Below, in pieces: positions 6,207 to 14,393 of a stretch of DNA of 19,516 nt. Numbering within the stretch: position 1 is the stretch's first letter; each line of letters begins with the position of its first letter. The stretch spans positions 1 to 19,516 of the forward strand of contig CAUUMS010000027.1 of the NCBI GenBank assembly GCA_963546395.1, given 5' to 3'. Source of the stretch: Bacteroides_D sp963546395 (lineage in GTDB: Bacteria > Bacteroidota > Bacteroidia > Bacteroidales > CAJPTX01). The notes beneath the pieces are model-generated. The model was not told where the DNA came from and ran no database searches. It saw only the letters and a list, made by a program, of their open reading frames with translations. The translations under genes were made by a program, and so were the position numbers.

Positions 6207-8063
6207 ATGCTGAAATTACAGGAGTTGCAGCGTCTGCTTTTGGCAGATCTGCGAGAAATTGCCAAGGCGATGGATATAAAACGCGCCGACGCATACAAGA
6301 AGGATGAGCTTATATTCAAAATCATCGACACCGAAACCATGATGCAGCCGGAGGACATCCGGCGCTACAGGCAGTTTTTCACGCAGGTGCTCAATCGCAG
6401 GCAAAGCAAGGATGCGGTAGCACCAATCCCCACCCCAGCTCCCGCACAGGCACGCGAGGCCATTGCGCCCGCACCACGCCCGCAGCCGCAGGCTCCGGTA
6501 CGTAGCCATCCGGCAACAGCGCAGCCTACCACTGGGGAAACTGCAGGATCGAGTCGCCCTATGGGCCGCCTGCTCCAGCCACAAGCTCAGCCCGCACGGC
6601 AAGAGCCGGGAGCGCAACCCCAGCGTCCACGCCCTGTGCAACAGAATGGCACTATGCGGACTCCGGCCGGCGCAATGCCACACCCTCAGTCCTTGGGACG
6701 GAATGCCACAGGCACGGAGCCACGACCCGTATCAGCGGAAGAGATTGCGGCGCGCCGTCAGAACCTACGCATACCAGGGAATCGGCCCACGGGTACCGAG
6801 GAGCAACCCGCAGCCACACCAGAGCCAGCACGCCCCGAACGTCTGCCACAGCAGGCTCTGGGACGGCGTCCAGAGGGCCAGAATCGACGTGAGCGGCCCA
6901 ACAATGAGAATCGTAAGCCGCATGAGCCGACACCAGAGTTCGAGGGGATTATCACCTGCACGGGGGTTCTTGAGGTGATGCCTGACGGATTCGGATTCCT
7001 GCGCTCTGCCGACTATAACTACCTCTCGTCGCCCGACGATGTGTACGTGTCGCATGCCCAGGTGAAGCAGTATGGCCTAAGGATGGGCGACACGGTGACA
7101 TGCACTGTGCGTCCGCCGCGGGATGGGGAGAAGTTCTTCCTGCTCAGCAAGCCCACGCACATCAATGGGCTCGCCTACGAATCGCTACGGGATCGAGTGC
7201 CTTTCGACTACCTCACCCCGTTGTTCCCCGACGAAAAGTTCAATCTGCTAGGCCACGCGCCCACCAGCATTGCCATGCGGATTGTGGATCTGTTTGCCCC
7301 CATCGGCAAGGGGCAACGTGGGCTCATTGTGGCTCAACCCAAAACGGGTAAGACAATACTGCTCAAGGAGATTGCCAACTCCATTGCGGCCAATCACCCT
7401 GAGGTATACCTCATCGTGCTACTCATCGATGAACGTCCCGAGGAGGTAACGGACATGGCCCGCAGCGTACGGGCTGAGGTCATCAGCTCCACCTTCGATG
7501 AGCCAGCCGATCGCCATGTGAAGGTGGCCAATATGGTGCTGGAGAAGGCCAAGCGTCTCGTGGAATGCGGGCACGACGTGGTAATACTGCTCGACTCCAT
7601 CACTCGCCTTGCTAGGGCCTTCAACACGGTAGCACCCGCATCGGGCAAAGTGCTCTCAGGCGGAGTGGATGCCAATGCGCTACAAAAGCCCAAGCGCTTC
7701 TTTGGGGCAGCGCGTAACGTGGAGCAGGGCGGATCACTCACCATACTGGCCACAGCCCTCACCGATACGGGAAGCCGTATGGACGAGGTGATATTCGAGG
7801 AGTTCAAGGGCACGGGCAACATGGAGCTTCAGCTAGATCGTAAGCTTTCCAACAAGCGTATATTCCCGGCCGTAGACGTAACATCGTCGAGCACACGTCG
7901 TGATGACCTACTGGTGGATAAGGAGATGCTCAGCAAAACGTGGATTCTGCGTAACTATCTGTCAGACAAGAATTCGGTGGAGGCCATGCAGGCTATCCGC
8001 GATCGCATGATGCGAACAGATTCAAATGAGGACTTCCTTCGCGGAATGAATTCGACTGACTAA
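6207..8063 (+). CDS. rho: Transcription termination factor Rho with long disordered insert
   Basis: Rho is a hexameric RNA-dependent ATPase that releases transcripts from RNA polymerase. Numbered from the ATG at 6207 (618 aa), the Rho_N helical domain covers about 1-45, a P/Q/R/A-rich low-complexity linker about 68-243, the cold-shock RNA-binding domain about 246-315 (LEVMPDGFGFLRS), and the RecA-like ATPase the rest. The P-loop is AQPKTGKT at 376-383, followed by LLIDERPEEVTDMARSV and DSITRLARAFNT. Upstream GTG at 6162 would add 15 residues. I prefer the ATG because MLKLQELQ begins directly at the first Rho_N helix, as in relatives. The linker makes the protein about 200 residues longer than E. 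coli Rho. It is preceded by its own promoter and followed by two hairpins. Confidence 0.96.
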   Translation: MLKLQELQRLLLADLREIAKAMDIKRADAYKKDELIFKIIDTETMMQPEDIRRYRQFFTQVLNRRQSKDAVAPIPTPAPAQAREAIAPAPRPQPQAPVRSHPATAQPTTGETAGSSRPMGRLLQPQAQPARQEPGAQPQRPRPVQQNGTMRTPAGAMPHPQSLGRNATGTEPRPVSAEEIAARRQNLRIPGNRPTGTEEQPAATPEPARPERLPQQALGRRPEGQNRRERPNNENRKPHEPTPEFEGIITCTGVLEVMPDGFGFLRSADYNYLSSPDDVYVSHAQVKQYGLRMGDTVTCTVRPPRDGEKFFLLSKPTHINGLAYESLRDRVPFDYLTPLFPDEKFNLLGHAPTSIAMRIVDLFAPIGKGQRGLIVAQPKTGKTILLKEIANSIAANHPEVYLIVLLIDERPEEVTDMARSVRAEVISSTFDEPADRHVKVANMVLEKAKRLVECGHDVVILLDSITRLARAFNTVAPASGKVLSGGVDANALQKPKRFFGAARNVEQGGSLTILATALTDTGSRMDEVIFEEFKGTGNMELQLDRKLSNKRIFPAVDVTSSSTRRDDLLVDKEMLSKTWILRNYLSDKNSVEAMQAIRDRMMRTDSNEDFLRGMNSTD

Positions 8064-8136
8064 CCCCCTCCCTGTTGTGGCTTTGCGAGCCCAATGCAAC
8101 GCAATACGCCACCGTGTGGACCGAAAGTTAATACAG

Positions 8137-8173
8137 ATAGCCCTGCGCCTGTTTAAGATAGGCACAGGGCTAT
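8137..8173. terminator. Hairpin terminator after rho
   Basis: ATAGCCCTG (8137-8145) pairs with CAGGGCTAT (8165-8173). After one C/A mismatch, an inner GCCT (8147-8150) pairs with AGGC (8160-8163) around a 9-base loop. TACTTTA follows on the plus strand. It lies 74 bases after the rho stop, between converging genes, and could act in both directions. Confidence 0.65.
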
Positions 8174-8217
8174 TACTTTACGGTGCTTATGGAACGGCGA
8201 TTGGATCCTATACGAAA

Positions 8218-8257
8218 CGAGCGGGCCCGTGTACATGATTGTACACGGGCCCGCTCG
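8218..8257. terminator. Perfect 18-bp-stem hairpin between rho and the sigma factor gene
   Basis: The arms 8218-8235 and 8240-8257 are perfectly complementary over 18 bp, closing on a TGAT tetraloop. The stem is very GC-rich at its base (CGAGCGGGCCCG). Neither side has a T-run. It ends 25 bases before the sigma-factor stop, so it probably ends that transcript and may also stop read-through from rho. Confidence 0.65.
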
Positions 8258-8281
8258 CACTACGAATAACCCTAGTCGCTC

Positions 8282-9142
8282 CTACCCCAGATAGGTCTTC
8301 AGGTTGCGGGAACGGCTAGAGTGCCGCAGGCGGCGAATAGCCTTCTCCTTTATCTGGCGTACCCGTTCGCGTGTAAGCCCAAACTCCTCGGATATCTCCT
8401 CTAGCGTCTTCTCTGGGTACTCTATACCAAAGAAGTACTTGATGATATCGCGCTCGCGATCGGTCAGCGTCGCCAGAGCCCGATTGATCTCCTTGCTCAG
8501 ACTCTCACGTATGAGCGTGAAGTCAGCATGCGGGGAATCGGGGTTGGTGAGCACATCCAGTAGGCTATTATCCTCCCCCTCAACGAATGGCGCATCAATG
8601 GACACGTGGCGCCCTGACACGCGCAGGCTCTCCACCACCTTATCCTTGGGCATATTCACCATCTGCGCCAGCTCCTCAGCCGACGGGGTGCGCTCAAACT
8701 CCTGCTCAAATTTAGCGTAAGCCTTGTTGATCTTATTGAGAGCCCCAACCTGATTGAGCGGCAGGCGCACAATGCGGGACTGCTCGGCCAGAGCCTGCAG
8801 GATGGACTGCCGGATCCACCATACCGCATAGGATATGAACTTGAACCCTCGCGTCTCATCGAACTTCTCAGCCGCACGCATCAGCCCCAGGTTCCCCTCG
8901 TTGATCAGGTCGGGCAACGTCAGCCCCTGGTTTTGGTACTGCTTGGCCACCGACACCACAAAGCGTAGATTAGCCCGGGTGAGCTTCTCTAGTGCAGCAC
9001 GATCCCCTCCGCGAATGCGTTGCGCAAGCTCAACCTCCTCCTCGACAGATATCAGCTCCTCCTTCCCGATCTCCTGGAGGTACTTATCCAGCGATGCGCT
9101 CTCGCGGTTAGTTATGGATTTGGTAATCTTAAGTTGTCTCAT
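8282..9142 (-). CDS. rpoD: Primary sigma-70 factor RpoD, short Bacteroidota form
   Basis: This 286-aa protein is the housekeeping sigma factor that directs RNA polymerase to promoters. Region 1.2 is seen at about 16-45 (SLDKYLQEIGKEELISVEEE). Region 2 covers about 52-122, with the core-binding and -10 recognition segment DLINEGNLGLMRAAEKFD and FKFISYAVWWIRQSILQAL. Region 3 is about 131-205, and region 4 about 219-275 ends in the helix-turn-helix LEEISEEFGLTRERVRQIKE. Region 1.1 and the non-conserved insert of E. coli RpoD are absent, which is normal in Bacteroidota. It is the last gene of the minus-strand block after dapF and htrA, 126 bases behind htrA. No clear promoter box was found in that gap. 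Confidence 0.95.
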   Translation of the reverse strand: MRQLKITKSITNRESASLDKYLQEIGKEELISVEEEVELAQRIRGGDRAALEKLTRANLRFVVSVAKQYQNQGLTLPDLINEGNLGLMRAAEKFDETRGFKFISYAVWWIRQSILQALAEQSRIVRLPLNQVGALNKINKAYAKFEQEFERTPSAEELAQMVNMPKDKVVESLRVSGRHVSIDAPFVEGEDNSLLDVLTNPDSPHADFTLIRESLSKEINRALATLTDRERDIIKYFFGIEYPEKTLEEISEEFGLTRERVRQIKEKAIRRLRHSSRSRNLKTYLG

Positions 9143-9268
9143 GTGATTAGAATGACGGGTAGGAAAGCTTATCGGGCCGAGAGTCCAGTCACTAGCGGTG
9201 GAAACGCATTTCCATTCGAATTGTTACACTGATCCATGTGTAATGCCGTGCGTAGGCCTATTTTCGTC

Positions 9269-10420
9269 TTACTGATGCAGTATCACCTCTAGCATGCTTG
9301 TCTGTCCATTGCGATAGCGGGTCACGGTGAGCGTATCTCCAGGTTGAGCTCGGCCCACGCGCTCTCCGAGCTGCGAGGGCTCCGTGAGGGCCGTACCATC
9401 GATAGCGGTTAGGATGTCCCCATTTTCAATGCCTGCCTCAGCCGCCGCGCTACCGGGCTGCACCTGCTGCACTAAGAGTCCGCTACCGCCTCGCTGCCGT
9501 GTCCAGAATTCGTGGCCTGCGGGGATCTTGGAGACACTAACCCCCATGCGAGCCCGGCGTACCTCACCGTATGTGAGAATGTCATCTACAAACTTCCGCA
9601 CTAATGTCTCTGGCACGCTAAAGGCATAGCCAGCAAACGTGCCCATAGGCGATGCAATGGCCGTGTTGATTCCCACCAGTTCCCCATTCAGGTTTACCAG
9701 TGCCCCGCCGCTATTGCCCGGGTTCACCGCCGCATCCACCTGTATAAACGACTCTATGGCGAGCCGACGCTGGTCGTCATTCAGGCGACGCGCCGTGGCA
9801 CTGACGATGCCCGCAGTCACCGTGTTCTGCAAATTGAACGGATTACCCACGGCCAGCACCCACATACCCACCTTGAGGCTATCGGAATTGCCGAATGGGA
9901 TAAATGGCAACGGACTTGGTGCCTGCACCTTCAGCAGGGCCAAATCGGTGGGAGGATCCACTGCCACGAGTTCAGCCCGGTACGACTCGCCATTGGTGAG
10001 CGTGACCTCGATGGCACGAGCGTTCTTCACCACGTGATTATTGGTGACTATGAACCCCTCTTCCCGGATGATGACCCCAGAGCCCGTGGACTCCACTGAC
10101 TGCGTCACGGGGGGCTGAGGGCCAAAGAAGAACTCAAGGATCGAGCCCTTGTACGGACTCTCTCGCTCCACCACCGAGCGGGTACGCACGTGCACAACCG
10201 CCGGCGAAGCCACACTAGCGGCATACACGAAAGGCTGATCGTAGCCGGCTGACACAGGACTTCCACCAGCACTAGTTCGGGCTGGAGTGCCATTGAAAAG
10301 GGACGTAATCGGCATTGCGCTATGCTCCCGGAATGCGAACATGTAGCCCACATAGCCTCCCACGGCAGCCAGCACGAATGCCAAAATCAGAAACAGGATA
10401 GAACGTCCCGCAGATCGCAT
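9269..10420 (-). CDS. htrA: HtrA/Deg-family periplasmic serine protease with one PDZ domain
   Basis: Deg proteases degrade or refold damaged envelope proteins. This 383-aa protein has an N-terminal membrane segment (about 7-28) acting as anchor or signal peptide. A trypsin-like domain follows with the full triad: His129 in VTNNHVV, Asp159 in PTDLALLK and Ser237 in GNSGGAL. One PDZ domain ends the protein (about 290-383, GLLVQQVQPGSAAAEAGIENGD). Many Bacteroidota HtrA proteins carry two PDZ domains and are near 500 aa, so this one has the DegS-like layout. A regulatory role like that of DegS cannot be assumed, since no RseA-type target is nearby. It starts 12 bases after dapF and is almost certainly co-transcribed with it. 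Confidence 0.93.
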   Translation of the reverse strand: MRSAGRSILFLILAFVLAAVGGYVGYMFAFREHSAMPITSLFNGTPARTSAGGSPVSAGYDQPFVYAASVASPAVVHVRTRSVVERESPYKGSILEFFFGPQPPVTQSVESTGSGVIIREEGFIVTNNHVVKNARAIEVTLTNGESYRAELVAVDPPTDLALLKVQAPSPLPFIPFGNSDSLKVGMWVLAVGNPFNLQNTVTAGIVSATARRLNDDQRRLAIESFIQVDAAVNPGNSGGALVNLNGELVGINTAIASPMGTFAGYAFSVPETLVRKFVDDILTYGEVRRARMGVSVSKIPAGHEFWTRQRGGSGLLVQQVQPGSAAAEAGIENGDILTAIDGTALTEPSQLGERVGRAQPGDTLTVTRYRNGQTSMLEVILHQ

Positions 10421-10432
10421 AGCAGAGGTGCG

Positions 10433-11269
10433 TTAAACGTCAATAAAGTCATCCTCAGTCAGTGATACCACTCCCTCAAACGCCTTGGTGGCTGGGCCAT
10501 AGAGGCGTATGAGGCCCCAGCCATACGGGTCGGATTGCTCCTCGAAGTGCACCTCCATCGTTCCTCCTCGCTGGTGCACCACCACGGGCGAAGACACCTC
10601 ACGGTGCCGCTTAGCCGCTATCAATGCGGCGGCTACGGCCCCAGTGCCACAGGCGAGTGTCTCGGCCTCTACCCCACGCTCGAACGTGCGAACGACGATC
10701 TCCGACCCTACTACCTGGTAGTAATCCACGTTGGCCCCATCGGGTTGGATGCGATGCCGGTGCACCTCCGCCTCCTGCATCAATCGGGCATCATCGATGT
10801 CCTGCGTTGCAATCACGAGGTGCGGCACGCCCGTATCAATGATCCAGCCGGTGGACTCCGGATCGAAACGGGGCATCCCCACGTCGGGCAGCAGAATCCA
10901 CACCGTGCCCGAGTCCATAGCACACCCCGACACGCTGCCTGATGGAGTGACGAGGGTGCCTATGTCTGACACCATGCCCACTGCGCTCGCAAACTGTAGC
11001 GCGCATCGCGCCCCATTGCCACACATGGCGGCCTCGCACCCATCCGAGTTGAAGTAACGCATCTCCACGCGCCCCTCATCACCCGGGAGCTTACGGAGGA
11101 CAATCACCCCGTCGGCTCCCACGCCAAAATGCCGATCGCACAGGTGCCGGATCGCCCTGGGAGGTAAAACCTCCTCGGCATGCGGAAGGTGTGGCAGCGC
11201 ATCGTGCAGGAATATCACAAAATCATTCCCTGCGCCTTGATACTTTGCGAATGGCAAATCGTACCTCAT
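10433..11269 (-). CDS. dapF: Diaminopimelate epimerase
   Basis: DapF converts LL-diaminopimelate to the meso form, used for lysine and for peptidoglycan cross-links. The 278-aa length is typical. Both catalytic cysteines of the PLP-independent two-base mechanism are present: Cys83 in AAMCGNGARC and Cys207 in LACGTGA. The conserved entrance KYQGAGNDFVIF (9-20) and the substrate loop FNSDGCEA (73-80) are intact. The ATG at 11267-11269 fits the family start exactly. It lies 122 bases downstream of the parC stop and 12 bases upstream of htrA. I found no good promoter box in the parC-dapF gap, so read-through from parC is possible. Confidence 0.96.
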   Translation of the reverse strand: MRYDLPFAKYQGAGNDFVIFLHDALPHLPHAEEVLPPRAIRHLCDRHFGVGADGVIVLRKLPGDEGRVEMRYFNSDGCEAAMCGNGARCALQFASAVGMVSDIGTLVTPSGSVSGCAMDSGTVWILLPDVGMPRFDPESTGWIIDTGVPHLVIATQDIDDARLMQEAEVHRHRIQPDGANVDYYQVVGSEIVVRTFERGVEAETLACGTGAVAAALIAAKRHREVSSPVVVHQRGGTMEVHFEEQSDPYGWGLIRLYGPATKAFEGVVSLTEDDFIDV

Positions 11270-11391
11270 GGCTAACCTGCTTCCTGGCCAGAATTAACGT
11301 TCAGCGAGTTGATATGTTGTTTGCATCCGCTCGTCATCGCCGTCACGCCCAACGCGACGGTATGCGTGTAACACATCAAATACTAAAAGGT

Positions 11392-13986
11392 TTACTGCGC
11401 GCCGTCCTCCTCCTCAGGCTCGCCCTGCGTCTCGGGCACCTCTACCCCCACGAGCTCGAGGCGGCCCACCTGGTGCGTGGTGATACGCTTTCCGCGAGCC
11501 TTATAGCTCTTCACGCCGATGAAGTCGGCAGCCTCAATGGTTTCGCTGGGCCTGTGGGCCTGCTTACCTGCGAAGTGGACAATGAGCTGAGGCGTCGGGC
11601 ATGCCGACACGGCCACCAGCTTAGAACCCTCAGCCTCTCCGATGGCCGAGCGGAGCGATTCGCTATCCTCAAACGTGCATCGCTTCAGGTAGTAATGCTG
11701 CTGCTCCGCATCGTAAAAGGCGATGGTATACACCCGATTCGGGTCGAACTTCTCAATGCGAATGGGATCATCGCCAAAGCGCACTGAGGGGTCATAGGGC
11801 AGCGTCTGGTACTGGCCATCAGCGTAGAGGGCCAATATCCTATCGTTGCCCGCGAACTCGCCGAGCAGCTGGCCGCGCCCCTCGCCATTGAGGCGATAGA
11901 TGTCGGTGTCCAGCCACACCTGTATACCCCCAAGCGTGGACTGGCCCCGGGTCTTGAGCCTAATGGTGTCGACCGGACGCTTGGTGAGAATATTCCCCTG
12001 GGCGGCGCGGCCACGTATGGCCAGCGTACCGAAATCGAAGTTGAAACCCGGGTTCTTCATCTTCAGGGGCACAATCAGCGCCACGTACACCGTCTCTGCC
12101 TCGCCGTTGGGGTTGACGCTCAGGTAGAGGACGCTGCTGCCCGGGGCACCCTGCGTGAGGTTATACTCACGGTCGCGTATCAGCGAGCCGATGGCGCAAC
12201 GCTTGGCGTATGATATGCCCGTGCGGCCATCGCGGTAGATGATGTTGTAAGTGGTGCGGTCATCATTCCGATTGTAGACCCCAATGTGCAGGATGTCCTT
12301 GTCGTAGAACCGTTTCTCCTGCACGGGGGTTATCATGTACGCCCCCGAGCGGAGGATCACCAGCACATCGTCGATGTCGGAGCAGTCGCACACGTACTCC
12401 CCTATCTTGGCATCGGTGCCAAAGAATCCCCCCTCTCTGTCCACGTACAGCTTCCGGCTCGCCGCCACTACGCGCGTGGCCTGTATCTCCTCGAAATCGA
12501 GTATCTCCGTGCGGCGGTCGTGCCCCGCGCCATACTTCTGCCCGATGCGCTCAAAGTGGGCAATGGTGTAGGCCGTGATGCTATTCAGATGGCTCTGCAC
12601 CGTCTCCATCTCCAGCTCGGTATTCCGAATCAGCTCGTCCGCACGCTTGGCATCGTAGCGCGATATGCGCTTAATCTTTATCTCCGTAAGTCGCACAATG
12701 TCATCATGCACCACGGGGCGTCGCAGCAAGTGCGCAAAGGGTACAAGCGATGCATCGATCGTCTCCACCACCGACTCCCACGTCGTGCACTGCTCGATGG
12801 CCAGGTAGAGGCGATTCTCAATGAAGATCCGCTCCAGCGAGGCGAAGTGCCATGCATCCTCCAGCTCCTCCAGCCGTATGGCCAGCTCGCGGGCCAGCAG
12901 GTCACGGGTGCGATCCACCGAGTAGCGGAGTATGTCGCTCACCCCGACGAAATGCGGTTTCCCATCCATTATCACGCATGCGCAAGGCGAAATCTTCGTC
13001 TCACAATCCGTGAATTTATAGAGCGCATCGATGGTGCGATCCGGCGATGTGTCGGGGGCAAGGTGCACCACTATCTCAGCCTGCGCCGCCGTGTTGTCCT
13101 CCACACGACGCACCCGAATCTTCCCCTCATCGTTCGCCTTACGGATGGACTCGATGAGGCCCATGGTGGTGCGCCCATGCGGTATCTCGCTGATAATCAA
13201 CGTGCGCTTATCCTGTTTCTGAATGCGGGCCCGCACCTTTACGCGCCCCCCTCGCCTGCCGTCGGCATACTGCGAGCAATCGGCCATCCCCCCCGTGGCA
13301 AAATCGGGGAGTAGCGTGAACGGATCGCCCCGCAAGTAGCTGATGGACGCGGTGATAAGCTCGTTGAAGTTATGCGGCAGTATCGTTGTGGAGAGGCCCA
13401 CGGCGATCCCCGTGGCCCCCTGGGCTAGCAGCAGGGGGAATTTCACGGGCAGGGCCACCGGCTCCTGATTCCGCCCATCGTAGCTCTTGACCCACTCGGT
13501 GGTTTTGGCGTTGAACACCACGTCGGTCGCAAAGGGCGAGAGGCGTGCCTCGATGTAACGTGGGGCAGCCGCCCCGTCGCCCGTCAGGATGTTACCCCAG
13601 TTGCCCTGCGTGTCCACCAGCAACTCCTTCTGCCCCAGCTGCACCAGCGCATCGCCGATGGATGCGTCGCCGTGCGGGTGGTACTGCATCGCGCTACCGA
13701 TGATGTTGGCCACCTTGTGATACCAGCCGTCCTCCATCTGGCGCATGGTGTGCAGGATGCGCCGCTGCACCGGCTTCAGGCCGTCATCCAGCTTGGGGAT
13801 GGCCCGCTCGAGCACCACGTACGAGGCGTAGTCGAGGAACCAGTTTTTATACATGCCCGTGAGGGCAGCCTGCGGAACGTCCGGATCCACAAGTCGCTGT
13901 AAAAAAGCCTCTTCAGCCCTCTTAGCTGTAGTGTTGGCTCGGGGAGGCCCCCCCGCCTCGGGTAACTCCTGGTGTACGTCATCCAT
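11392..13986 (-). CDS. parC: DNA topoisomerase IV subunit A
   Basis: ParC is the DNA-cleaving subunit of topoisomerase IV, which unlinks daughter chromosomes together with ParE (not in this window). Numbered from the ATG at 13986 (864 aa), the core begins YKNWFLDYASYVVLERAIPK. The quinolone-resistance region is HPHGDASIGD (103-112) and the catalytic tyrosine is Tyr144 in AAPRYIEARL. The C-terminal third has the repeated beta-blade texture of a pinwheel domain and ends in an acidic tail. No GyrA box is visible, which separates it from gyrase. The open frame extends to 14172, but the shorter start is preferred: the promoter (-7 box 14160-14167) lies inside that extension, and AAGGAG (complement of 13995-14000) sits 8 bases before this ATG. 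Ala at the position equal to E. coli ParC Ser80 appears to be lineage-normal. Confidence 0.93.
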   Translation of the reverse strand: MDDVHQELPEAGGPPRANTTAKRAEEAFLQRLVDPDVPQAALTGMYKNWFLDYASYVVLERAIPKLDDGLKPVQRRILHTMRQMEDGWYHKVANIIGSAMQYHPHGDASIGDALVQLGQKELLVDTQGNWGNILTGDGAAAPRYIEARLSPFATDVVFNAKTTEWVKSYDGRNQEPVALPVKFPLLLAQGATGIAVGLSTTILPHNFNELITASISYLRGDPFTLLPDFATGGMADCSQYADGRRGGRVKVRARIQKQDKRTLIISEIPHGRTTMGLIESIRKANDEGKIRVRRVEDNTAAQAEIVVHLAPDTSPDRTIDALYKFTDCETKISPCACVIMDGKPHFVGVSDILRYSVDRTRDLLARELAIRLEELEDAWHFASLERIFIENRLYLAIEQCTTWESVVETIDASLVPFAHLLRRPVVHDDIVRLTEIKIKRISRYDAKRADELIRNTELEMETVQSHLNSITAYTIAHFERIGQKYGAGHDRRTEILDFEEIQATRVVAASRKLYVDREGGFFGTDAKIGEYVCDCSDIDDVLVILRSGAYMITPVQEKRFYDKDILHIGVYNRNDDRTTYNIIYRDGRTGISYAKRCAIGSLIRDREYNLTQGAPGSSVLYLSVNPNGEAETVYVALIVPLKMKNPGFNFDFGTLAIRGRAAQGNILTKRPVDTIRLKTRGQSTLGGIQVWLDTDIYRLNGEGRGQLLGEFAGNDRILALYADGQYQTLPYDPSVRFGDDPIRIEKFDPNRVYTIAFYDAEQQHYYLKRCTFEDSESLRSAIGEAEGSKLVAVSACPTPQLIVHFAGKQAHRPSETIEAADFIGVKSYKARGKRITTHQVGRLELVGVEVPETQGEPEEEDGAQ

Positions 13987-14159
13987 CGCGCAATCTCCTT
14001 TGCGGGGACAAGGTGCAACAGCTGGCCCGCAGGCAGCAACGTATGTGCCTTGCGTGTGGCCGCGAACACCTCTCCCGAATCTTCGCTCTCCGCGGGACGC
14101 CAGCGCAGGGACAAACGTCCATCCACTCCCGCATCGCATGTGGCGGGTGCCACAACTCG

Positions 14160-14188
14160 CAAAGGTAGTCAAAAGTCGATGCTTTCAA
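14160..14188 (-). promoter_or_regulatory. Promoter of parC
   Basis: On the minus strand TTG (complement of 14186-14188) is followed after 18 bases by TACCTTTG (complement of 14160-14167), a perfect -7 match with the same spacing as the rho promoter. Transcription would start near 14153, leaving a long leader of about 167 bases. The start of that leader can fold TGTGGC with GCCACA. Confidence 0.65.
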
Positions 14189-14268
14189 CCATCGCCCCGT
14201 GCGCTGAGGGCGATCGGAGCGTTGCGGAGCGAGCCCCATCCTCCTCGCCCCACCCACGAGGCAACGCC

Positions 14269-14310
14269 GTACCAAGTCCGTATTTCCTCGCCCAAATACG
14301 GACTTGGTAC
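14269..14310. terminator. 17-bp perfect inverted repeat after the purD/membrane-protein unit
   Basis: The arms 14269-14285 and 14294-14310 pair over 17 bp without mismatch around an 8-base loop. The repeat lies 83 bases past the stop of the membrane-protein gene and upstream of the parC promoter, so it most likely ends the purD transcript. It lacks a T-run, like the hairpin at 8218-8257. Confidence 0.6.
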
Positions 14311-14393
14311 ATTGTCGGTACAGCGATGGGGCCTCGCGGATGGCGACTATGCCCAGGGAGGGGGCCACGCCATCGCGGCAGCGGATATGATGC

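Larger units (their letters stand above)
13987..14393. other. Intergenic region with parC leader, promoter and a long hairpin
   Basis: The 407 bases hold the parC leader of about 165 bases, the promoter at 14160-14188 and a 17-bp inverted repeat at 14269-14310. Nothing else is recognisable; open frames here translate to protein-unlike sequence. Confidence 0.6.

Noticed and set aside
8218..8257. The long hairpin as a dif or attachment site
   Set aside because: It is a simple perfect stem with a tetraloop; it lacks the half-site spacing of XerCD sites, and no integrase or duplicated flank is nearby.
9200..9213. Inverted repeat GGAAA-CGCA-TTTCC ahead of the sigma factor gene
   Set aside because: A 5-bp stem is expected by chance and it is not positioned at a recognisable promoter.
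12286..13314. 342-residue plus-strand frame inside parC
   Set aside because: It is antisense to the well-conserved ParC core and is explained by the GC-rich codon use of that gene.
13987..14172. Upstream extension of parC by 62 codons
   Set aside because: It contains a perfect promoter -7 box (14160-14167), the translation is unlike ParC N termini, and a Shine-Dalgarno precedes the ATG at 13986.
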